A stretch of 64,000 nt of DNA from Lithospermum erythrorhizon (Eukaryota > Streptophyta > Magnoliopsida > Boraginales > Boraginaceae): NCBI GenBank assembly GCA_019722365.1, contig JADFUC010002379.1, positions 1 to 64,000 of the forward strand, read 5' to 3'. Below, piece by piece: positions 58,116 through 64,000 of this stretch (position 1 is its first letter; each line of letters opens with the position of its first letter). The notes beneath the pieces were generated by a model. It was not told the origin of the DNA. It saw nothing but the letters and a program-made list of their open reading frames with translations, and made no database searches. Both the position numbers and the translations under genes were made by a program.

Positions 58116-60739
58116 TGTAACGGCCTCGCCCCAGGTCGGCCGCCCGAGGCGGTAGTCATTATAACTGAACACCGTAATCACCAAACCGACGTGGACGCAT
58201 CAGCTTTAAAACTACTGCTTCTCCCAAAATCGATTACATATAATATTTCCAAAATAATCACAGCTTTAAAATTTACAATCCATCAAAAAGGATATCTAAC
58301 CAACTAACTCCATATATACAAATATATCCCAAATAAATAGTAATGCTGCTAGCTACAAAAAGAGTAAGTAATCAGACTGTATCATTAAATTAATAAATCG
58401 CCGCAAGGCTAAAGTTTGAAAATAAAGTACAACAATCAAAATTTTGATAACACATCAAAATCGTAGACTGAGTGACTTCAAGCACCCGGGACGCTCACCT
58501 AGCCACTGGAACAAACTCTCCAACGGCCTCCCTCGGCTCAACTAGCTGCCCGTCAACCTCGGCACAAACGAAATTTACTAAAACTAAAAAGTATTTAAGT
58601 CATACCTTAGTGAAACTTAACAAATGGGTGAAACTTAAATCATACGCCCACGACACAAAGAAATTAACACAGGAGTCAACATTGCATATATAGGATATAT
58701 AACCCGGACTACCTAGCTAAAGGCCATATTTATACCTCATTAAAGAAAATTCTCATACATCACATGGTATAACATAGAACATGTGGTCTCAATAATGAAT
58801 ACAACTCACCGAATAAAAAATCACAACACCAAACCAAGGAAATTGCTGGGAATCACAAAGACCCAACAAAACTATACTCTAGTCATCAATCACTCATCGA
58901 CTAGATACCATCCAGATTCTAATCCCTGATGCACATAAGCTCAACCCATCAATCTACAACGCTCTTATACCGAAGTATGTTGATAACCAAAATTTTATAC
59001 CAAAGTATAAAGTCGATACACAACGCCTTATACCAACGTATAAAAGTAGATACACAACGCTCTTATACCGATGTATAAAGTCATACACAACGCCTTATAC
59101 CGACGTATAAAGTCGATACACAACGCCTTATAATGGACGATAAAGTCGATACACAACGCCTTAAAGAGCCACCTAACCCATAATCATCCCAATTCTAGGT
59201 CATATCCTTTATACTCAAGTCACCTCAAGACATACATAACTCTAACCATCACCTCAAGAACCATCTACTCTACTCCCAAACAATATCCAAGCACATAGCT
59301 AAAACATCTCAATCAGAAGTCAAAACACACCGCCTCGACAAGGCCACAGAATACATAAGCGCCCGACAAGGCCACAGAACACAACAGTGCCGACAAGGCC
59401 AACAGAATTTAAACAAGGCTGGGAGTTCAAGCTATTACTACCTCAAAGGCCAACGCCACGTAATATAATCACATAATCATATCATGGCTCACACAAATGA
59501 ATCACACATAATCATACAACAATTGCTAATGTGATATCATTCTCACGTAATCATAACACAAACGACATGTACATCATTCTCACATAATCGTACTCACACA
59601 ATACGCCTACACAATTCTAAAAGTAGCAATTTATGCAACACCCAAGTAGATAAGTACTCACCTCTACTTGCTAGGTATCACAAAAGTCAGAAGAACGATC
59701 ACTTAAAAGTGCCCCTTCCCATGGGGTCAAGGCCTAACAACACCCAAGCGTAAAGTATACTCGTAAAACTAATACCAAGAATTACGCTCTAGAATAAACA
59801 TTACCAACTCTAATCGGAACGATTTCCTAACGGTCTAACATGACTCGTAAACTATCGAATTATAATCCCTCGGACACAAACTAAATCGATCCCCGCTTAA
59901 AATTCCATCTTATCACTTTATCATTATAAATCAACTTATAAGTCATTCTAGTTAATCAGCAAGTCCCTACTCAACAATCTATACTCCAAAAAATATCAAT
60001 TATATCTCAACTTGAAAAATATTACTTTTTTCAACTTAATCGCTTTTAATCAATTTTAAATCACCGATTTAATCACAACAACTACAATAAGGTCCCAATT
60101 AAACTCACTACACATTTAAAGTCTTATAAAATATCACCCCAAAAAAGTCAACTAAAACCTAGAAAACAATCAATCGTAACATCCTCAAACTAATTTCAAA
60201 TCATGAATTCATCACTTATATACACTGCAACCTATAACCAACTAAGATTCATCATAAATTGAATTACGGAAAAGTAAACTGTAAGTCAACTATGTCAAAA
60301 ACCCAAGAAATATCTCAAAAACTTGAACTTTCATACCTTAACCAAGAGAAGGATGGGGAGAACGATATTCTATAAAACGATCTTCGAACAGCTGACAAAG
60401 TTAAGCAGAAACGGAAGAAGAAATTTTTCGCTTATGGGTGTAAATCTCGCCAACACGAAGGAAGAAGAAGAAATGTGAAGCAGGATGATGTGGAAGATAA
60501 GCATGGATATATATTTAAAATACCTGAGTCCCTGCCTTCTGCTTTGCTAATTTCTCCGCTTATCGCATTTAAATCTCAACGTAACCCAATTCCAAATTTA
60601 TAGCAAACACTACTAAATTATAAATGTATTCGCTCAAATAATTCTATTTAAATAATATTATCATCGAAATTATTTATACTAATACCGGTCCACCACCCAC
60701 CTAAAATTAAATTTTTTTTTTTCAACGATGGTTATTACA
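58116..60739 (-). mobile_element. Solo gypsy LTR, minus orientation (2.6 kb)
   Basis: It begins TGTAACGGCC and ends GGTTATTACA on the plus strand. Its left part (GGTCGGCCGCCCGAGG) is the reverse complement of the 4820-4850 end of the first LTR. It contains a palindrome array (58960-59170) and a splice-donor-like complement (ACTTTCATACCTTAACC, near 60335). The flanks ACACT and TCACC share only three aligned bases, so a target duplication is not shown. It resembles the LTR at 5936-8595 closely in layout. Confidence 0.75.
58960..59170. repeat. Tandem palindrome array (unit about 35-45 bp)
   Basis: About six units contain TTATACCGACGTATAAAGTC or a variant, followed by GATACACAACGCC. Each unit has a short inverted repeat (TTATAC/GTATAA). 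The units differ mainly at the centre of the palindrome. Confidence 0.8.
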
Positions 60740-63700
60740 TCACCTTATCTTTAGTAAAATTTATCGAGTATGAACGCATTTTAGTGATCCATTAGGAGTC
60801 ATGTTGATTCCGAAATAAGAGCAATTCTAAATATTCACAAGATCTATATATATGACGGTAGGACAAAATAAACAATACTCATAGCTGCTAAACGTGAAGT
60901 TAGTGTTATATGTATTCGAGATAAAAGATCGCATCTTCCTGCCTTTTAATAAGTTATTACTATTATTATTAATTGTATTATTATTACAGTAACATTTTCT
61001 ATATCAATAGAACATGAGAATAACAAGCAAATGCATTTGAGTTTTAGGGAAAAGGTACAAAAATATTTTTAATTTTCTGATATTAATACAAGAAATCGTT
61101 TAATTGAATACAAATATTTTTATAGATTATGTTAATTTTTTTATTTTGAGAATAGTTAATTATTCACAGAATAAATATGTTAATTCTTCAATTTTGTTAA
61201 TGAAATTAATGATAATGGAATCTTAAATAATACATTAATAATGATATTTTATAGATGTGCAATTAGGATAATAGACGTTCTTTTTATCTAACATCTAACT
61301 AAAGTCATATCAATGTATTATAATATAAATTTCAGTATGCATAAAAATAGATATTTTGTTTCGTATGGTAACAAAACTAATAGAAGAGATTTTCAGTAAG
61401 TAGAAATGAATAATGTAGATTTAAATTGAAGAATAACTTTTTATCTTATTATTATAATATTTTCATAATAATTAACCAAATATAACTCACAATATAGAAT
61501 AATGAGAGTTTTGTAACTCCCTATGATCTTGTAACCTATGTCTTAAAAAATATATCAATTTACTATCATTATGATAATAATTACATAATGGACCAAATAC
61601 AAAAGAAAATTAAATTTTTTAAATTATAGTGGACAAAATAATGTAGATCTAGAAAATTTTAAGAAAATATCTGACATCATATATATATATATATTTTTCA
61701 AAAAATTAAATTTAAAATTAACGTAGCCCCTGACATCATTATGCATAATAATATATGTGATATTTCTTTGTTTATGATAATTGAGCTAACAATAGTATAA
61801 CCTTTAAATTTAAAAAAAATGATGTTTTTCTCATTTGGTCAATTGTAAAATAGATTAGTATTTTTTTTTGTTACACTAAAAATAAATAAAATGAATTGGT
61901 AATATTAGTTTGATCACTATTAACATTTTATATATTCTATCAATAAATATAAAAGATGATCAATATTTTAGTTTGAGCTAATGACATGTTCGATTATACA
62001 TGTTTCGAAACGTTCATCATTTGATCACACATGTTTAAAATAATCTATTCGATCACAGATGTTTCAAAAATTATCTCACTTGGTCATTCTATCCAAATGG
62101 AGGTTAAGTTTCACTTTTTGGGGGCAAATTGATAAGGATAAAATTGTCCAACACTTATTTTTGAGATAATTTTTTAATTTTGTTAAAATTTTGCAACATA
62201 TATTTGGATGAGATTAATTTCAATAAAATATTTGGATTAGATTAATATTTGAATACAATAAATATTTATAAATTGTATACTTACAAAATAATAAGTACTC
62301 AAATTTTTGTTTCCAAAAATGAAAGATACTTTTAATATGAATGTAAGGGATATTAATTTTAAATTTTAATTTTAACTCTTTATGGTTGGATAATTGATAC
62401 ATATTTGTGTTCTAAATAACATCAATTATCGATAACATTTGAATCTACAATAACAAAACATTCATCTAACATTAATATGTACAAGACAAATTGCATGTGA
62501 TATATAAAAAATATGAGAAATTGGATGAATTGAAAATAAAATGTGTAGGTAACTGTCAAGGTAATTACCATATAAGTTGATTTTGTATATAAGTTGAATT
62601 ATCAATTTAATAACTTACAACAACTATCAAATAGTTTTCATAAAATATTAAATTAAAGTCCCAAGAAGCAAAGCTTTTCTAATAATTTATTTATGATTGT
62701 TGTTCCTTTATAAAAGCAGTGTGCTTTTATGAAATTATTTGATAGTTATATAATTTTAGAAAATAAATTATTTATTCTCAACAAATTTAATGTCGTATTG
62801 GAATCCGTATGTTTGCATATAGAAATGAGTAAATTTTTGATAAAAGTATACAATTTATGGCAACTAACTCAGATAATTTTTATCATAAAATACACATAGA
62901 CAATTTACTAGTGTAAATAAATGGAGCTTCAGCAGATTCATGGCCAACTTACTCCTAAAGAGAGCCTTCTTGCCTTTCAGCTTGACTCAAATCACAAAGA
63001 AATTCAACCTAGATGTCGGTTCACATGTGAAGTGCTCATGACTAGGGTAGCACTGAAGTCGGGTAGGGGACAAAGCATGGATTTATACTAAAACGCCTAC
63101 TGGGGTAAATTTATTGATAGCTTTAGTACAACATAGGTGCTGCGAATAAAGATATAATAAAAAATATCCATATATTAAAATATATTCAATTTTCAATATA
63201 TTCTTTTATTTTTAGAATAATTGTGATATATTCTTCATTTTTCATCAATTTTAAAACTATTTTGTTACTTTATTGGAACTAAAAATAATTAATGATATAT
63301 TAAAAAAATGACTTTCATGACTTTTATGAAGAATCATAAAAGTAATCACAACGTAAAAATGAATGAATAATAATTAATAGACATACCTTTGTAGAATATA
63401 GAAAATGATGAAAATTCTATACTAATATTGTGAGGAGGTGAAGAATGATAATGATTAATAATAAGCTGAAAATCCTAACCATGTTTTTTACATTTTAGTT
63501 TTGGTTTTATAATTTTACACCTATATACACAAAGGAACGTTTCGAAAACGCCTCGATCACGCGCCATTTAAACGCCCCTTCGCACATCGCCGCCCCCACC
63601 TTACCCGAGACGGCCTCTGGACGCTCCCCCCTGCCCCCATGCCGCTCCCGCCCCCGAACGCGGGACAGCTAATGGAAGTCCCCGTGCTTCCTAGCTCCAT

Positions 63701-63817
63701 GAAACTAATGGAGACTAATATTATATGAGCTTATAGAGGAACCTATTACCTATGCAGCAATGTGTTGAAAATGTGTAATAACTGAAATAGCAAGAATATC
63801 TTTTGTCCATGTTGAAG
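60740..63817. other. AT-rich intergenic region
   Basis: I see no gene apart from a 56-codon frame at 62921-63091. A GC-rich patch lies at 63540-63680. No terminal repeats were found. Confidence 0.55.
62921..63091 (+). pseudogene. Isolated 56-codon open frame, unrecognised
   Basis: ATG at 62921 opens MELQQIHGQLTPKESLLAFQ and goes on to CRFTCEVLMTRVALKSGRG and a stop at 63089. It has balanced codons inside a strongly AT-rich region, which suggests an inserted coding or transposon fragment. I do not recognise a family, and no neighbouring exon is evident. Confidence 0.2.
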
Positions 63818-64000
63818 TTACAATGGTAACTTGATCCTATCGGACCACTTGAAGATGTCTGAGTATACTTGATCTCCTCCCAATTCTTCTCCCGAGGCTC
63901 CAGCAGCAACCCTAATAACATCTTCGATCAAAGCAAAGTTTCCCATTATATCAACATGGGCACCACTCTGGGTACCGCGACCCTCGAGGAGATTTGATGG
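63818..64000 (-). CDS. C-terminal exon of an unidentified conserved-looking plant protein (partial)
   Basis: From the window edge, one minus-strand frame is open for 60 codons to TAA at 63818-63820. It includes HVDIMGNFALIEDVIRVAAG, then GEELGGDQVYSDIFKWSDRI and KLPL at the end. The composition and third-position variety are those of a real exon, and there are no stops in frame. The gene's 5' part lies beyond the right edge. I do not recognise the family with confidence. The G-rich loop and the helical ALIEDVIRVA would fit many soluble enzymes. Confidence 0.6.
   Translation of the reverse strand, partial: PSNLLEGRGTQSGAHVDIMGNFALIEDVIRVAAGASGEELGGDQVYSDIFKWSDRIKLPL

Noticed and set aside
1..64000. 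CRISPR-like arrays or prokaryotic operons
   Set aside because: The repeats are LTR tandem units or microsatellites. Introns, LINEs and LTRs show plant nuclear DNA.

Overview
The window reads as nuclear DNA from a flowering plant, most likely a eudicot with a repeat-rich genome. The evidence is a split NF-YA transcription factor gene with a miR169 site, L1-type LINEs, long-LTR Ty3/gypsy elements primed by an initiator-Met-like site, a Tat-lineage gypsy element and a Mutator-like element with a 9-bp target duplication. I see no bacterial, organellar or CRISPR-like features. Most old transposons are full of stops and frameshifts, so many short open frames here are noise.

Layout. 1-16045: nested gypsy elements of a long-LTR family that resembles Tekay/Del chromoviruses. 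An older plus-strand element has a composite 5' LTR (812-4857), a primer-binding site just after it, a decayed interior (4858-12020) and a 3' LTR (12021-14550). A minus-strand solo LTR (5936-8595) has landed inside it, and two more LTR ends follow to 16045. 16046-19298 is intergenic, with one unrecognised open stretch. 19314-21224 is a 5'-truncated LINE with a perfect 15-bp target duplication.

21540-30040 is the one convincing complete gene, an NF-YA subunit on the minus strand. Five coding exons give about 320 residues, and a miR169-complementary site lies in its 3' UTR. Its third coding intron carries a 2.9-kb LINE in the same orientation, with a 15-bp target duplication (14 of 15 matching). 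30670-42401 is a Tat-lineage gypsy element on the plus strand (gag, protease, RT, RNase H and integrase relics). Its 5' LTR is split by a 3.0-kb LTR and its integrase by a second, Copia-like LTR.

42402-47150 is AT-rich, with a diverged duplication, a strong hairpin and a possible SINE. 47160-51211 is a gag-less gypsy element on the minus strand. 51900-53955 is a further LTR. 54175-56451 is a Mutator-like element with terminal inverted repeats of about 250 bp. 56461-58115 is AT-rich with a 295-bp tandem duplication. 58116-60739 is another minus-strand solo LTR. The rest is AT-rich until 63818, where the last exon of an unidentified conserved-looking gene runs off the right edge on the minus strand.

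NF-YA would join NF-YB and NF-YC at CCAAT boxes and be limited by miR169. Everything around it is transposon debris, which has lengthened one intron and reached to about 0.6 kb of its probable transcription start.
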